Assembly: GCF_028714655.1 (NCBI RefSeq)
Contig: NZ_JAQTLY010000015.1
Span: forward strand, 1-50,738
Length of the DNA stretch: 50,738 nt
DNA from: Sulfurimonas sp.
GTDB taxonomy: Bacteria > Campylobacterota > Campylobacteria > Campylobacterales > Sulfurimonadaceae
Direction of reading: 5' to 3'
Positions 15,678-25,440 of the stretch are shown piece after piece. The translations under genes were made by a program, and so were the position numbers. Under the pieces are notes generated by a model. That model was not told the origin of the DNA. It saw only the letters and a program-made list of their open reading frames with translations, and did not search any database. The stretch's first letter is position 1; each line of letters begins with the position of its first letter.

Positions 15678-17215
15678 TATTTATCCTCTGCTTTGGAGAT
15701 TAGATTTAGTTTTAAAGTTATATTTTTAACAAAACTATCGGCGTCAGTCGTATTTGTTGAGTTAATAATAGCTTCTAGTGCATCGTCAAAATCATGAATT
15801 CTCATATTTTCACTCATTCCTTTTAGTTTTATGGCAATATCTTTGCACTCTTTTAAATCATTTTTTTCAATAGCTGTATTCATTGATTTAGCGAGATCGT
15901 TTGCCTCATTTAAGTAATCTTCAAAGAGTTCATTGAAGCTATCTATATCTAATCCGATATCATGAGCTATCTGTTTTTTGTTGTAATTCATAACAACATC
16001 AGGAATTTTTTCTACGATAATCTCTTCGGCGTTTTCTTTAATATCGTCAACCGGACTATCTAGTACGGATAAATCTTCATCGTTGATACTAGCTTCGTTT
16101 AGAGTGATTTTTTGTTTTAAAAATTCATCATCTGCGAGTTCAGGAATCTCTATAGTATCGGGAACTTCTGAATCGTCAATTTTCATAATCGGCATATCTT
16201 GAGCAAGTTTGTCTTTTTTGAAAGATAAGACAAACTCGTCTTCACTCTTTTGCGCCTCTTTTTTAGCAATAACCGGTTCTGCTGCTACAACATCTTTTCT
16301 GGATAGCTTGTCGATTATTCTGTATAGTCTGTCTAGATTAGCTTTTATTTCGTTATTATCATTTGATGTATTGATTATCGATAATGCATCCAAGGCATCT
16401 TCTACCCTTAAGTTTGCGGCAACGCCTTTTAGTTTATGCGATTGCGATTTTAAACTGCTTAAATTGCCGTTTATCGCATATTCGTAGAGCTTCTCTTTGA
16501 AACTGTTTGCCTGAGCGATAAAATCTTGTATAAACTCTTCTACAAGATCGATAGGCAGACCGAGATCTTGCGATGCTACACGCGGATCATATACATAACT
16601 TGAAAAAGGAGCTTCTTCTGTTTTCTCTTCACTAATCTTTTCTATTTTCACTATCGGTGCAGCTTTTGGTTCTTCGACTTTTTCAAATACCGGCTTGGCT
16701 ATAATATCTTGCTGCTTGCTCTTTTTTTCAACATCAAAAGTCGTATCTTCATAAATATCTTTGATTATGTTCGGACTTAGTCTATCGTAAGCAGGAGCAG
16801 GCTCAGCTAGCTTGGTTGACGGTGATACTGTTTTTGGCGTAGGCTTGTTGATAATATCTGCAGAAATTTTTTCACTCTGCTCATCTGATAGAGATTTGAT
16901 GTTTGCGAGGTTGACTATATATGCTTTTTGCGATGGATTGTCAATTAAATATATTGTTTTAATCTCTATGCCTGTCGTATAACTTTTTCCTTTAACATAT
17001 ATAATAGCTTTTGCTTCCGCGCCGCTTTCGTTACAAGTTATATAATCAATCCAATGTACATGTTTAAAATTATGAATAAAACCGGGTGTTTTTACAAATA
17101 AATCTGCAAACTCCGCCGCTTCCGTGTAGAGATCTACAAGGTTTGAGAGACCGAGAGTTTTTAAATCGTCTTCGTCAATTCCTAAAAACTCTTTTTTATG
17201 ATTATAAATTAACAT
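15677..17215 (-). CDS. Histidine phosphotransfer (Hpt) protein with one intact and one degenerate Hpt domain
   Basis: A 512-residue soluble protein. Residues 1-105 form a PAS-like or small sensory domain (FIHNFKHVHWIDYITC). An acidic, Pro-rich linker follows. The first Hpt domain (about 210-300) has the phosphorylatable His in QSHKLKGVAANL near residue 258. The second (about 420-505) aligns well but has Ile where His should be, in IAIKLKGMSENM, so it cannot be phosphorylated in the usual way. It lies between the PAS gene (9-base gap) and the hybrid kinase (one-base overlap), so it probably relays phosphate from that kinase's receiver to the CheY-like protein. Confidence 0.82.
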   Translation of the reverse strand: MLIYNHKKEFLGIDEDDLKTLGLSNLVDLYTEAAEFADLFVKTPGFIHNFKHVHWIDYITCNESGAEAKAIIYVKGKSYTTGIEIKTIYLIDNPSQKAYIVNLANIKSLSDEQSEKISADIINKPTPKTVSPSTKLAEPAPAYDRLSPNIIKDIYEDTTFDVEKKSKQQDIIAKPVFEKVEEPKAAPIVKIEKISEEKTEEAPFSSYVYDPRVASQDLGLPIDLVEEFIQDFIAQANSFKEKLYEYAINGNLSSLKSQSHKLKGVAANLRVEDALDALSIINTSNDNNEIKANLDRLYRIIDKLSRKDVVAAEPVIAKKEAQKSEDEFVLSFKKDKLAQDMPIMKIDDSEVPDTIEIPELADDEFLKQKITLNEASINDEDLSVLDSPVDDIKENAEEIIVEKIPDVVMNYNKKQIAHDIGLDIDSFNELFEDYLNEANDLAKSMNTAIEKNDLKECKDIAIKLKGMSENMRIHDFDDALEAIINSTNTTDADSFVKNITLKLNLISKAEDK

Positions 17216-17224
17216 ATGAGTCCT

Positions 17225-17635
17225 TTACTTTGTACTATCGGCTTGGTGAAGTTGTTTTTCGCTATCTTCAATGTTCTTTCTTGCAGAAGGCTTGCTCACC
17301 GAGATAAATCCCGTTATTCGTTCTTGTTTGTCAAAAATTGGAGCGATTTCAATGTCCACCCAATAGTAACGACCGTCCTTGCGAAGATTTTTTAACATAC
17401 CGTTCCATACTTGACCGCTGTTTAAAGCTTTCCACATCTTTTCAAATGTTGTTTCATGAATATCAGGGTGTTTTATTATATCATGATTGCTGTTGACTAG
17501 CTCATTAACGGTATAACCGGATATCTCACAAAATTTTCTATTAACGAAAGTTATATCACCTTTTAAATTCGTCTGGCTGATAGCCACTTTGCCTTCAAAA
17601 ATATACTCTTCATTTTTTGGTACGATTTTGTTCAT
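17225..17635 (-). CDS. PAS domain protein, Aer-like
   Basis: A 136-residue single PAS domain. The motifs ISQTNLKGDITFVNRKFCEI, SGYTVNELVNSNHDI, HPDIHETTFEKMWKAL and GRYYWVDIEIAPIFD match the Aer-type PAS fold, which binds FAD in redox-taxis receptors. There is no membrane or output domain, so it must work through a partner. It is the first gene of the four-gene phosphorelay operon, suggesting that it feeds a redox or small-molecule signal to the downstream proteins; cofactor binding cannot be confirmed from sequence. Confidence 0.85.
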   Translation of the reverse strand: MNKIVPKNEEYIFEGKVAISQTNLKGDITFVNRKFCEISGYTVNELVNSNHDIIKHPDIHETTFEKMWKALNSGQVWNGMLKNLRKDGRYYWVDIEIAPIFDKQERITGFISVSKPSARKNIEDSEKQLHQADSTK

Positions 17636-17718
17636 AAAAAACCTTTGTGTAATATAGATACCCCATATTAAATGTCATAAAATCTACTAAATATAGCATT
17701 AATAAATTAAAAAAAAAC

Positions 17719-19521
17719 TTATTTATAAATGTTCTTTATTATTCCTGCATCTTTTGTGTTCAAAATGGCACTTATTTCTTCAATACTTACTTTTTTTAGC
17801 GCATCAAATGTACCGAAATGGTTTATCAGTTTAACGATTTTCGCTTGAGATATTCCGCTAAGTGTTAAAAGTTTGCTCTCTTGATCTATCTTTAGTTTTG
17901 TTTTTTTATGAAAATTTATAGCGCATCTGTGTGCTTCGTCTCTTAATCTTTGTACCCATTGGAGTCTTTTATCGCTGTTTTGAAGTTTAAAAATATCATC
18001 TTTTGTATGTACGATGTCATTTGCTTTGCCTTTTGCACGATGAGCTTTTGCATCAATTTTTTCTTTTGCAATAGCGATAACATCCAAAAAAACTCCGTTT
18101 GAATCCAAAATTTCAAGTGCGAGATTTAAGAGTGTGCTTCCTCCGTCAAGTATCCATAAATCGGGAGGAGAACTTTTAGAAAAACTCTCAACCCTTCTTG
18201 TTAGGATTTCTCTCATTTGGGAGTATTCGTCTTTTGCCTCAAGCCGGTAAGTTCTATAACTTTTTTTATCAAATGCGCCGTTTTCATAAACCGCCATAGC
18301 TCCCACGGTTGCCATTCCCGCCATATGAGAGTTGTCAAAGATTTCTACCCGCTTTGGAGTCCGTTCCAAAGAAAACAACTCTTTTATTTCGCCGACTATC
18401 TCACCGCTGTTTTGCTTACTCTCTTTTTTTAGAAGTTCTGCCGCATTTAGCAGGGCTAAGTCGATAAGCTGCTTTTTATTACCTATTTTAGGCACTTTTA
18501 TCTCTGCTTTTTTTTCAAAAAGAGTCGTTAGATACTCTTCTATCGTATCTTTGCCGTCAAACTCTGAAGCCACCAATATCGGTGCCGTGATAGGCGGTTT
18601 GCCGTTTGAGTAAAAATCCATCAAAACTCTTTGATACAGCTCATCTTCATCATACCCCTCATTTAGCTGTATATAGTCGTGAGAAGAGGAGATAATTCTG
18701 CCCTCGCGCATAAATATTCTAACGACTACCGCTCTGCTCCCAGTGTTTTGCAAGACAAATATATCGTAATTTTCACTGCTTGCAAAATCTATCTCACTCT
18801 TAATCTCTGAACGGCTTATGCGTTCACATCTGTCTCTAATTTCAAGTGCTTCTTCAAATCTGAGATTTTCGGCATAAAAGTGCATCTTCTCTTCCAGCTT
18901 GCTAAGCAATATTTTTTTGTTTTGAATCAACTCTTTTGCTGCGTCAAGCTCTTTTTTATATATTTCATCTGAAATTTCCAGCTCACACGGTCCGAGACAT
19001 TTGCCTATTTGATAGTAAAGACATAGTTTTTTTGATTTTAGCGACCCCTTTTTTTGCACAAGACGGCATATCTCGTATATGGAGTCTAAAATGTCTCTTG
19101 CACCCACGGAGTAGGGACCGTAGTATCTGATATTCGGGGATTTTATGACTTTTCTAGTTATCTCAAATCTCGGGTACTTTTGTGAGTTGTCTATGTAAAT
19201 GTAAGGATATGTTTTGTCGTCACGAAGCAAAATATTGTACTTCGGCATTAGCTGTTTTATAAGCGAATTTTCCAGTATCAATGCGTCATGTTCCGAATTT
19301 ACGACTATGTAACTCATAGATATAGTCTGAGAAATCATTTTTGTAATTCTCATCGATAAGTTCGGATTTGGTTTTAACTCAGGTGAGAAGTTAAAATAGC
19401 TTTTTACCCGTTTTGCCAAACTTTTTGCTTTTCCGATATAGAGCAAGTGTCCGTCTTTGTCGAAATATTGATATATTCCGGCGCAATCGGGTAGTTGTTT
19501 TACGGTTTGTTCAAGCGTCAT
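17719..19521 (-). CDS. uvrC: Excinuclease ABC subunit C
   Basis: The nuclease of UvrABC nucleotide excision repair, 600 residues, full length. The N-terminal GIY-YIG domain starts at [20 protein letters not shown] and makes the 3' cut. A Cys-rich segment ([18 protein letters not shown]) and a UVR motif near residue 210 follow. The C-terminal RNase H-like domain ([21 protein letters not shown]) makes the 5' cut, and a helix-hairpin-helix region ends the protein. The start codon overlaps the end of the DUF721 gene by 11 bases, so both are probably co-transcribed. Confidence 0.97.
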   Translation of the reverse strand: MTLEQTVKQLPDCAGIYQYFDKDGHLLYIGKAKSLAKRVKSYFNFSPELKPNPNLSMRITKMISQTISMSYIVVNSEHDALILENSLIKQLMPKYNILLRDDKTYPYIYIDNSQKYPRFEITRKVIKSPNIRYYGPYSVGARDILDSIYEICRLVQKKGSLKSKKLCLYYQIGKCLGPCELEISDEIYKKELDAAKELIQNKKILLSKLEEKMHFYAENLRFEEALEIRDRCERISRSEIKSEIDFASSENYDIFVLQNTGSRAVVVRIFMREGRIISSSHDYIQLNEGYDEDELYQRVLMDFYSNGKPPITAPILVASEFDGKDTIEEYLTTLFEKKAEIKVPKIGNKKQLIDLALLNAAELLKKESKQNSGEIVGEIKELFSLERTPKRVEIFDNSHMAGMATVGAMAVYENGAFDKKSYRTYRLEAKDEYSQMREILTRRVESFSKSSPPDLWILDGGSTLLNLALEILDSNGVFLDVIAIAKEKIDAKAHRAKGKANDIVHTKDDIFKLQNSDKRLQWVQRLRDEAHRCAINFHKKTKLKIDQESKLLTLSGISQAKIVKLINHFGTFDALKKVSIEEISAILNTKDAGIIKNIYK

Positions 19522-19963
19522 GACGGCTCTTAATGATATTTTGAATAGTATGAATGAGCGAATTTAATTTTTCATCGTGTATATTTATCTCAAAATTACC
19601 CGTTGAACGCTCTTTATAAACTTGTTTTATCTCTGTTGATTCTTCTTTGTTTTTTTTTGGAGAGTGCGTTACAAAAGCTTTTATATCGTCAAATAAATTC
19701 TCATCACACTCTTTGCACTCCCCAGGCATATAAAACTTTAAAGCGCTTTTAATGCTTTGTATATTATTATCAAACTCTTGTTTCCCTACGGGATGATTAA
19801 ATACAAAAAATAGAGTTCTGTTTTTTATGTAGACGAAGTTAATCATTTTTTGTATAGGCAGTGTAAACATAGATTGCACTATTTTGATGCATTTATAATA
19901 AGATAGTTTAGAGAATTGAGGTCTGCTTTGAATGGAATTTATAATTTGACTAGCGTTTTTCAT
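19511..19963 (-). CDS. DUF721 family protein (possibly DciA-like)
   Basis: A 150-residue basic protein with no signal or membrane segment. The region [20 protein letters not shown] to [18 protein letters not shown] has the pattern of DUF721, the family that includes the replicative helicase loader DciA. The rest is charged and probably disordered. It is coupled to uvrC by an 11-base overlap. Membership is a judgement from pattern; a role in loading DnaB is only an inference from family knowledge. Its 5' end faces an opposing lipoprotein gene. Confidence 0.6.
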   Translation of the reverse strand: MKNASQIINSIQSRPQFSKLSYYKCIKIVQSMFTLPIQKMINFVYIKNRTLFFVFNHPVGKQEFDNNIQSIKSALKFYMPGECKECDENLFDDIKAFVTHSPKKNKEESTEIKQVYKERSTGNFEINIHDEKLNSLIHTIQNIIKSRHDA

Positions 19964-20122
19964 CTGGTAATTATAGCAATGTTTTTATTAAGTTTTAGTG
20001 GATGTGGACACAAGGGTAATCCATATTATTTAGAAGATGCGCCCGAAGGTGATAAAAATGTAAAGTTTTTTATTAAAAAGCCAAGCGGTGACAATAATGA
20101 AAGCAGCAGTGGAAATAGATGA
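19916..20122 (+). CDS. Small lipoprotein, LptM-like
   Basis: A small lipoprotein with lipobox SFSGC followed by GHKGNPYYLEDAPEG. The CGxKGxxY pattern is that of LptM (YifL), which helps LptD fold and form its disulfides; an lptD gene lies at 27433. The start is uncertain: TTG 19916 gives a basic signal peptide of 29 residues but overlaps the divergent DUF721 gene by 48 bases, TTG 19946 gives 19 residues, and ATG 19979 leaves too short a signal. The 3' end overlaps nadB as ATGA, so the two are co-translated. The LptM role is inference. Confidence 0.65.
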   Translation: MRSALNGIYNLTSVFHLVIIAMFLLSFSGCGHKGNPYYLEDAPEGDKNVKFFIKKPSGDNNESSSGNR

Positions 20123-21561
20123 AGTATGATGTAATAATCGTAGGCGCAGGTGTAGCGGGGCTTTATGCCGCGATGCATCTGCCTCGTGATAAAAAAGTTC
20201 TTATTATAAACAAAAGAGAGACTTTTAAATGCAACAGTTTTTATGCTCAGGGCGGTATCGCTTTAGCTATTGATAAAGATGATATTCCTATGCATGTAAA
20301 AGATACGCTTGATGCCGGAGCAGGGCTTTGTGATGAAGAGGCTGTAAAAGTTCTGAGCGAGAGTTCAAGAGGTATCATAGATGATTTGATAGAGCGTGGA
20401 TTTGAGTTTGACAGAGACAAAGACGGGAAACTCTTATACACGAAAGAAGCTGCCCACTCAAAAGAGCGCATACTTCACGCAGGAGGGGACGCGACAGGCA
20501 GATATATGCACTACTTTTTACTGGAACAAAATCCTCATCCTATGCTAACAGATGCCAGAGTAGTTGATTTGCTTATAAAAGAGGGCGAGTGTTACGGTGT
20601 AACGGTACTTGATCACAGAGAGTGCAGAAACATATATGCCGATAATGTAATCATTGCCAGCGGCGGAGTAGGCTCACTGTACGCATATCATACTAATGCA
20701 CCATGCATTAGTGCGGATATGCAGGGTCTTTGCGTTATGAAAGGCATAGAACTTGCCGACATGGAGATGATGCAGTTTCATCCGACCGTATATGTAGATA
20801 ACGACTCTGCTCAAAAATTGCTTTTGACCGAGGCTCTAAGGGGCGAGGGTGCTACCGTCGAAGATGAAGAGGGAAGAAGATTTTTATTTGATTATGACGA
20901 AAGAGGAGAACTTGCCTCAAGAGATATCGTAAGCAAGGCGATATATGACCATAATAAAAAAACAGGTTTGCAGACATATTTGTCGTTTAAAAACTTTGAC
21001 CATGTCTACTTTACAAAAAGATTTCCCAACCTTTATAAAAATCTGCAGCTTTTGGGGTTTGATGTACCAAAACAAAGAGTTCCAATCTCTCCGGCTTTTC
21101 ACTATGCAATCGGGGGAATTAAAACGGATGTAAACGGTGCAGTACCGAGTGTCAAATCTCTTTATGCGATAGGCGAAGTTGCATCGACTAAAGTTCACGG
21201 TGCAAACAGACTTGCTTCCAATTCTCTTTTGGAAGGGCTTGTATTTGGAAAAAGGGCTGTGGAAGATATTTTAAAAAAGCCACAGGTTAAAAAAGAGATT
21301 AAGTTTGAAGTAAGCGATGAGGTGATGAGCTATAAAGAGGACAAAGAGAAAAAAAATCTTCTTAGAAAAATTATGTGGGAAAATGTCTCGATTGTCAGAA
21401 CAAAAAAGGGTTTAAATAGTGCATTGGATCAAATCAACGCTCTTTTAAACGAAAAAATCGGCAAACTTCTTAAATTTCGTCTACTCACGGCAAAAGAGAT
21501 TGTTCTTGCAGCACTAGCCAGAGAGAAGTCCATAGGAGTGCATTACAGAAGTGAAGATTGA
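20119..21561 (+). CDS. nadB: L-aspartate oxidase
   Basis: NadB oxidises aspartate to iminoaspartate, the first step of de novo NAD synthesis. At 480 residues it is slightly shorter than the E. coli enzyme. The FAD-binding motif GAGVAGLYAAMHLP opens the protein. The segments NSFYAQGGIALA, MMQFHPTVY, LLTEALRGEGA and GANRLASNSLLEGLVFGKRA are the conserved substrate and flavin regions of the succinate dehydrogenase/aspartate oxidase family. The R in ALRGEGA and the H in MMQFHP are the expected active-site positions. It is translated with the upstream lipoprotein and its end overlaps the convergent antiporter by 19 bases. Confidence 0.95.
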   Translation: MKYDVIIVGAGVAGLYAAMHLPRDKKVLIINKRETFKCNSFYAQGGIALAIDKDDIPMHVKDTLDAGAGLCDEEAVKVLSESSRGIIDDLIERGFEFDRDKDGKLLYTKEAAHSKERILHAGGDATGRYMHYFLLEQNPHPMLTDARVVDLLIKEGECYGVTVLDHRECRNIYADNVIIASGGVGSLYAYHTNAPCISADMQGLCVMKGIELADMEMMQFHPTVYVDNDSAQKLLLTEALRGEGATVEDEEGRRFLFDYDERGELASRDIVSKAIYDHNKKTGLQTYLSFKNFDHVYFTKRFPNLYKNLQLLGFDVPKQRVPISPAFHYAIGGIKTDVNGAVPSVKSLYAIGEVASTKVHGANRLASNSLLEGLVFGKRAVEDILKKPQVKKEIKFEVSDEVMSYKEDKEKKNLLRKIMWENVSIVRTKKGLNSALDQINALLNEKIGKLLKFRLLTAKEIVLAALAREKSIGVHYRSED

Positions 21562-22868
21562 TCCTTTTTCTCATGGTATTCGCCGGCAATTTTGAGCAAG
21601 AAAGGGACACTCAAGTTGAGTATAAAAGCAGTTAGTGAGATTAAGAGTAAATCGGCACTTGTGATGAGTTTCATCGAGAGTGCTGCCATAGCAACTAAAA
21701 ATGTTACTTCCGCTCTTCCTTGCATCGCAATCCCGATGAGAGATGCAGAATGCCATGGAAGCTTATTGATATAGTATGCCGTGAGTGCAGCAGCGACAAA
21801 TTGTGCTGCAAATAAAACAAATGCTAAGATACAAGCGTTGAAAAGTACACTTAGCAGGAGTGAGAAACTTCCTATCTCCATCTGCAATCCAATACTGATA
21901 AAAAAGATTGGAGCGAAAAAATAGAGAGTTAAAAAACGAAACTTTTCAATAGCTTCATGAAAGACCTTATCCCCGTCATTTTGATTTTCAAAATGATCTT
22001 TATTGATAATTAAACCCATAAAATAAGCTCCCAATGCCACACTTGTAGCAAAATACTCTGCTATAAATGAACCTAAAAAAGCCAAAAATATCATGATTAT
22101 GATAGCGGCATTGGTTTCTTGTTTACCTAAAAATTGGGTAGCTCCTAGATGTGAATAGATACTGTTTTTTGTTTTAGTAATGAGATTTAAAAATGTTCCG
22201 CTTTTTTTAAGAGATGTAGTCGGATTAAAGAGAAAAAATAGATAGGCGATAAGTACCATTACACCGCTAAAAAAGAGAAAATTTGAAAGAGGCGAAAGAG
22301 CTAACACTGCAATAGCTTCAAGTGAGATGCCAAGTGATGATGATGCTTGCAAAGAGACAAGAACGCCTCCAAGTACTCCCCATAAAATGAGTGAGAGCAC
22401 ATCATCCGTCAATGCGGCAGCTACAATGATGGGTTGAAGTTTTGCTTTGGCACTAAAGGAGAGCGTATTGAGAGTCAAAAATGCAATTCCTATGGAAGTA
22501 GGAGCGAACGCCATCGCAAAAACAATAGCCTTTATTGTATCGCCGCTGAAAAAATACTCTATCAAATAGATCATTAAGAAAGGTAAAATAACACCGGCTA
22601 GGGCTATTTTCCACCCTTTTTTTACCCCTTGTGCAAATCCTTCGAGGTTTTCCTCCAGACCAAGATAAAAAAATAAAAAGATAGTTCCTATAAAAGCAAA
22701 TGTCTCAATCGTTGCCGAATGAGGCGAAAGGAGATGAAAATTTACTGCTATAAGCCCTCCGATAAGATAAAAAAGAACATCGGCAATCCCAGTTTTTTTG
22801 GAACCCCAAAGAGAGCCGATAATAATAATAAGCAGATAGAGCAATATATGGGTTGTAATCATTTCCAT
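21543..22868 (-). CDS. Cation:proton antiporter (CPA2/Kef-type)
   Basis: A 441-residue inner membrane protein with about 12 hydrophobic segments and no soluble C-terminal regulatory domain. The segment LTDDVLSLILWGVLGG contains the paired Asp of CPA2 sodium/proton or potassium/proton exchangers, and APTSIGIAFLTL belongs to the neighbouring crossover helix. It lacks the TrkA-N domain of KefB/C, so a Na+/H+ or K+/H+ exchanger of the NapA type is more likely. It is monocistronic and convergent with nadB. The ion cannot be told from sequence. Confidence 0.88.
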   Translation of the reverse strand: MEMITTHILLYLLIIIIGSLWGSKKTGIADVLFYLIGGLIAVNFHLLSPHSATIETFAFIGTIFLFFYLGLEENLEGFAQGVKKGWKIALAGVILPFLMIYLIEYFFSGDTIKAIVFAMAFAPTSIGIAFLTLNTLSFSAKAKLQPIIVAAALTDDVLSLILWGVLGGVLVSLQASSSLGISLEAIAVLALSPLSNFLFFSGVMVLIAYLFFLFNPTTSLKKSGTFLNLITKTKNSIYSHLGATQFLGKQETNAAIIIMIFLAFLGSFIAEYFATSVALGAYFMGLIINKDHFENQNDGDKVFHEAIEKFRFLTLYFFAPIFFISIGLQMEIGSFSLLLSVLFNACILAFVLFAAQFVAAALTAYYINKLPWHSASLIGIAMQGRAEVTFLVAMAALSMKLITSADLLLISLTAFILNLSVPFLLKIAGEYHEKKDQSSLL

Positions 22869-23058
22869 AAGTAAAAAGCCTTGATTTATGTAGTTAGATT
22901 ATGACTTAAATAAGTTTATAGTATCCTTTTTAGCCTCTGCTTCTATTAAACAAAATAGATTCTTAATTTAAATTATTGTATTCTTTTATCATTGAAAGGA
23001 TAAAATCCTTCTTAAAGCCATTTTTTGGCGCTTCAAAACACTATTTAAAGGTACCTAT

Positions 23059-24609
23059 ATGACAAATGTTAGCATTATAGTTTTAGATTTTGGCTCTCAA
23101 TACACACAACTTATAGCACGCCGTTTGCGTGAAGATAAAATTTACTGTGAAATTCTTCCTTACCATACTAAAGTTGAAGATATAAAAGCAAAGAATCCGA
23201 TGGGAGTTATTCTTAGCGGAGGTCCCTCTTCGGTTTACAACAAAGATGCATATGTTGTAGACCAAGGTGTTTATCAAATGGGGATTCCCGTGCTTGGTAT
23301 CTGTTACGGTATGCAGAGAATTGCAGTGGATTTCGGCGGTAGCGTTATCCGTTCAAATCACCATGAGTACGGCAAAGCTGAACTAACGATAAATAATTAC
23401 GAGAACGGTTGTTCACCTCTTTTAAAAGATTGCGATGACGGGCGAATTGTTTGGATGAGCCATAGTGATAAAGTAGATATACTTCCTGAGGGTTTTTCTC
23501 CGATTGCTACATCTGCAAATTCTCCTTATGCGGCTATTGCCGATGAGAAAAGACGCATATACGCAATGCAGTATCATCCGGAGGTTCAACACTCCGAAGA
23601 GGGTTATCTGATGCTTCGCAACTTCGCTAGAAATATCTGCGGAGTTACAGAGAAGTGGAAGATGGAGCACTTCTTAAAAGAGCAGATTAAAATTATTCGC
23701 GAAAAGGTAGGAACGGGAAAAGTTCTTTGCGGACTAAGCGGCGGAGTTGACAGCTCAGTCGTTGCGGCTATGCTTTATGAAGCAATCGGCAATCAGCTTG
23801 TACCTGTTTTTGTAGATAACGGACTGCTTAGAAAAGGCGAGAGAGAGCAGGTTGAAGAAGTTTTTAAAATCAATCTAAAAGTTCCGTTGGTCGTTGTTGA
23901 TGCCAGAGAGAGTTTTTTAAGCAAGCTTGCGGGTGTAAAAGATCCTGAGAAAAAACGAAAAATTATCGGACATACATTTATAGAAGAGTTTGAAAAAGAG
24001 GCTAAAAAGCATGACGGCATCAAGTTTTTAGCTCAAGGTACGCTTTACCCTGATGTTATAGAGTCTGTTTCTGTTAATGGTCCATCAGAAGTAATCAAGT
24101 CACACCACAATGTCGGCGGATTGCCTGATTGGATGGATTTTGAGCTAATCGAGCCGCTTCGTGAGCTCTTTAAAGATGAAGTCCGCAAAATCGGTTTAGA
24201 GCTTGGACTTCCGGAGTCGATGATAAACCGCCATCCATTCCCTGGACCGGGTTTGGCAATTAGAATTATGGGTGATGTGAACGAAGCGGATTTAACGCTG
24301 CTTAGAGAAGCTGATGTCATTTTGCTGGATGAGTTAAAAGCAAGCGGGTATTATGCAAAAACTTGGCAGGCATTTGCAGTTCTGCTTAATGTAAAATCAG
24401 TCGGCGTTATGGGTGATAACCGTACTTATGACAACACGGTTTGTGTAAGAGTCGTTGAAGCGGTTGACGGAATGACGGCAACATTTGCTCATCTCCCGCA
24501 TGACCTTTTAGAGAGAATAAGCAGAAGAATTATCAACGAAGTTGACGGTATTAACCGCGTTGTTTACGATATCTCTTCAAAACCGCCCGCTACTATTGAA
24601 TGGGAATAG
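23059..24609 (+). CDS. guaA: GMP synthase (glutamine-hydrolysing)
   Basis: GuaA converts XMP to GMP. At 516 residues it is normal. The class I amidotransferase domain has the nucleophile Cys in LGICYGMQ near residue 82 and the His of [10 protein letters not shown] near 172. The ATP-pyrophosphatase P-loop is [12 protein letters not shown] near residue 225. The C-terminal dimerisation domain has [15 protein letters not shown] and ends in PPATIEWE, the universal GuaA tail. The start ATG follows an AAAGG site. The 190-base leader holds small hairpins but no recognisable riboswitch. hemD follows with little gap. Confidence 0.98.
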   Translation: MTNVSIIVLDFGSQYTQLIARRLREDKIYCEILPYHTKVEDIKAKNPMGVILSGGPSSVYNKDAYVVDQGVYQMGIPVLGICYGMQRIAVDFGGSVIRSNHHEYGKAELTINNYENGCSPLLKDCDDGRIVWMSHSDKVDILPEGFSPIATSANSPYAAIADEKRRIYAMQYHPEVQHSEEGYLMLRNFARNICGVTEKWKMEHFLKEQIKIIREKVGTGKVLCGLSGGVDSSVVAAMLYEAIGNQLVPVFVDNGLLRKGEREQVEEVFKINLKVPLVVVDARESFLSKLAGVKDPEKKRKIIGHTFIEEFEKEAKKHDGIKFLAQGTLYPDVIESVSVNGPSEVIKSHHNVGGLPDWMDFELIEPLRELFKDEVRKIGLELGLPESMINRHPFPGPGLAIRIMGDVNEADLTLLREADVILLDELKASGYYAKTWQAFAVLLNVKSVGVMGDNRTYDNTVCVRVVEAVDGMTATFAHLPHDLLERISRRIINEVDGINRVVYDISSKPPATIEWE

Positions 24610-24617
24610 ATTTTTTT

Positions 24618-25253
24618 ATGCCAAAAAAAATCTACCTTTTCGCCACTTCTAAAAGCGAACATGCTATAAATGTAAAATCTTTAGATGTCAGGTTTTTAAA
24701 GCCCGACATTAATTTTTCTAAATATGACTACCTTATTATCACATCAAAGCAGACAGTAAAAGCATTAGAACAGTATGATAAAAAAGATTTTTTAGATATT
24801 GCCGCACTTTGCGTATCGGTTAAGACGGCAAATGCATATAAAGAGTTCGGCGGTAAAATTTTAGCTATCGGTGACGGTTACGGCGATAATCTTGTAAAAA
24901 ATATAAAAGAGTTCTCAAAAGATACCAAATGGCTCTATCTTAGAGCAGAACTTATAGCTTCCGATTTTGTTCAAAGAAGCAAAGACGAAGGCTATCTTAT
25001 AGATGAAGAGATTTTATATGTGAGCGAGTGTTCACAAGAAATTTTAGATGTAAGAGTGGATGATGATTCTACCCTTATTTTTACATCTCCCTCATCAATA
25101 GAGTGCTTTTTGAAGAATAATTCCATTCATCCCGATGCCAAAGTGATAGTAATCGGTAAAACAACGGCTAATCTTTTACCTGAGGGGATAAAATATATTA
25201 TTAGCAAAAACACCTCTATAGAGAGCTGTATCGAGTCGGCTTTAGAAAAGTAG
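24618..25253 (+). CDS. hemD: Uroporphyrinogen-III synthase
   Basis: HemD closes hydroxymethylbilane to uroporphyrinogen III in haem synthesis. It is about 211 residues, with the two-lobe pattern of this weakly conserved family: YDYLIITSKQTVKALEQY near residues 35-54 and STLIFTSPSSIECFLKNN near 150, which are typical substrate-cleft loops. ATG 24618 is chosen because GGGA stands upstream; an ATG at 24600 overlaps the guaA stop but has no ribosome binding site. It is probably co-transcribed with guaA. A palindromic repeat starts 8 bases after the stop. Confidence 0.85.
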   Translation: MPKKIYLFATSKSEHAINVKSLDVRFLKPDINFSKYDYLIITSKQTVKALEQYDKKDFLDIAALCVSVKTANAYKEFGGKILAIGDGYGDNLVKNIKEFSKDTKWLYLRAELIASDFVQRSKDEGYLIDEEILYVSECSQEILDVRVDDDSTLIFTSPSSIECFLKNNSIHPDAKVIVIGKTTANLLPEGIKYIISKNTSIESCIESALEK

Positions 25254-25261
25254 TAGAATTC

Positions 25262-25385
25262 TTGCAGAACTTGGATCCTGAATCAAGTTCAGGATGACGA
25301 AAGCTCAAACATCTCGTCATTGACAAACTTGTACCACAAAGGTATTTCCTTTGCTCATTTGGAATCTTATTTTTTAGTTCTGCAA
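25262..25385. repeat. Chimeric palindromic repeat after hemD
   Basis: Perfect 10-base inverted ends TTGCAGAACT (25262-25271) and AGTTCTGCAA (25376-25385). Inside are the CCTGAATCAAGTTCAGG palindrome (25275-25300, reversed) and, on the opposite strand, the AAAGGAAATACC / GGTACAAG module also found at 11950 and 34850. It therefore joins modules seen separately in the other elements. It separates hemD from the small RNA promoter. Confidence 0.75.
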
Positions 25386-25428
25386 AACTATAGTAGCAAT
25401 TTACAAATAAAATCAAGAAATATTTTTG

Positions 25429-25434
25429 TATAAT
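25429..25434 (+). promoter_or_regulatory. -10 promoter element of the small RNA gene
   Basis: A perfect TATAAT lies in the AT-rich run TTTTTGTATAATAG. The RNA's terminal stem begins at about 25441-25443, about 7 bases downstream, matching a normal initiation distance. No -35 match is evident, which is usual for vegetative promoters in Campylobacterota. Confidence 0.7.
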
Positions 25435-25440
25435 AGTAAT

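Noticed and set aside
22996..23033. Purine riboswitch in the guaA leader
   Set aside because: Only a 6-pair hairpin (AAGGAT/ATCCTT) and a weak second stem are seen. The three-way junction core of a purine riboswitch is absent.
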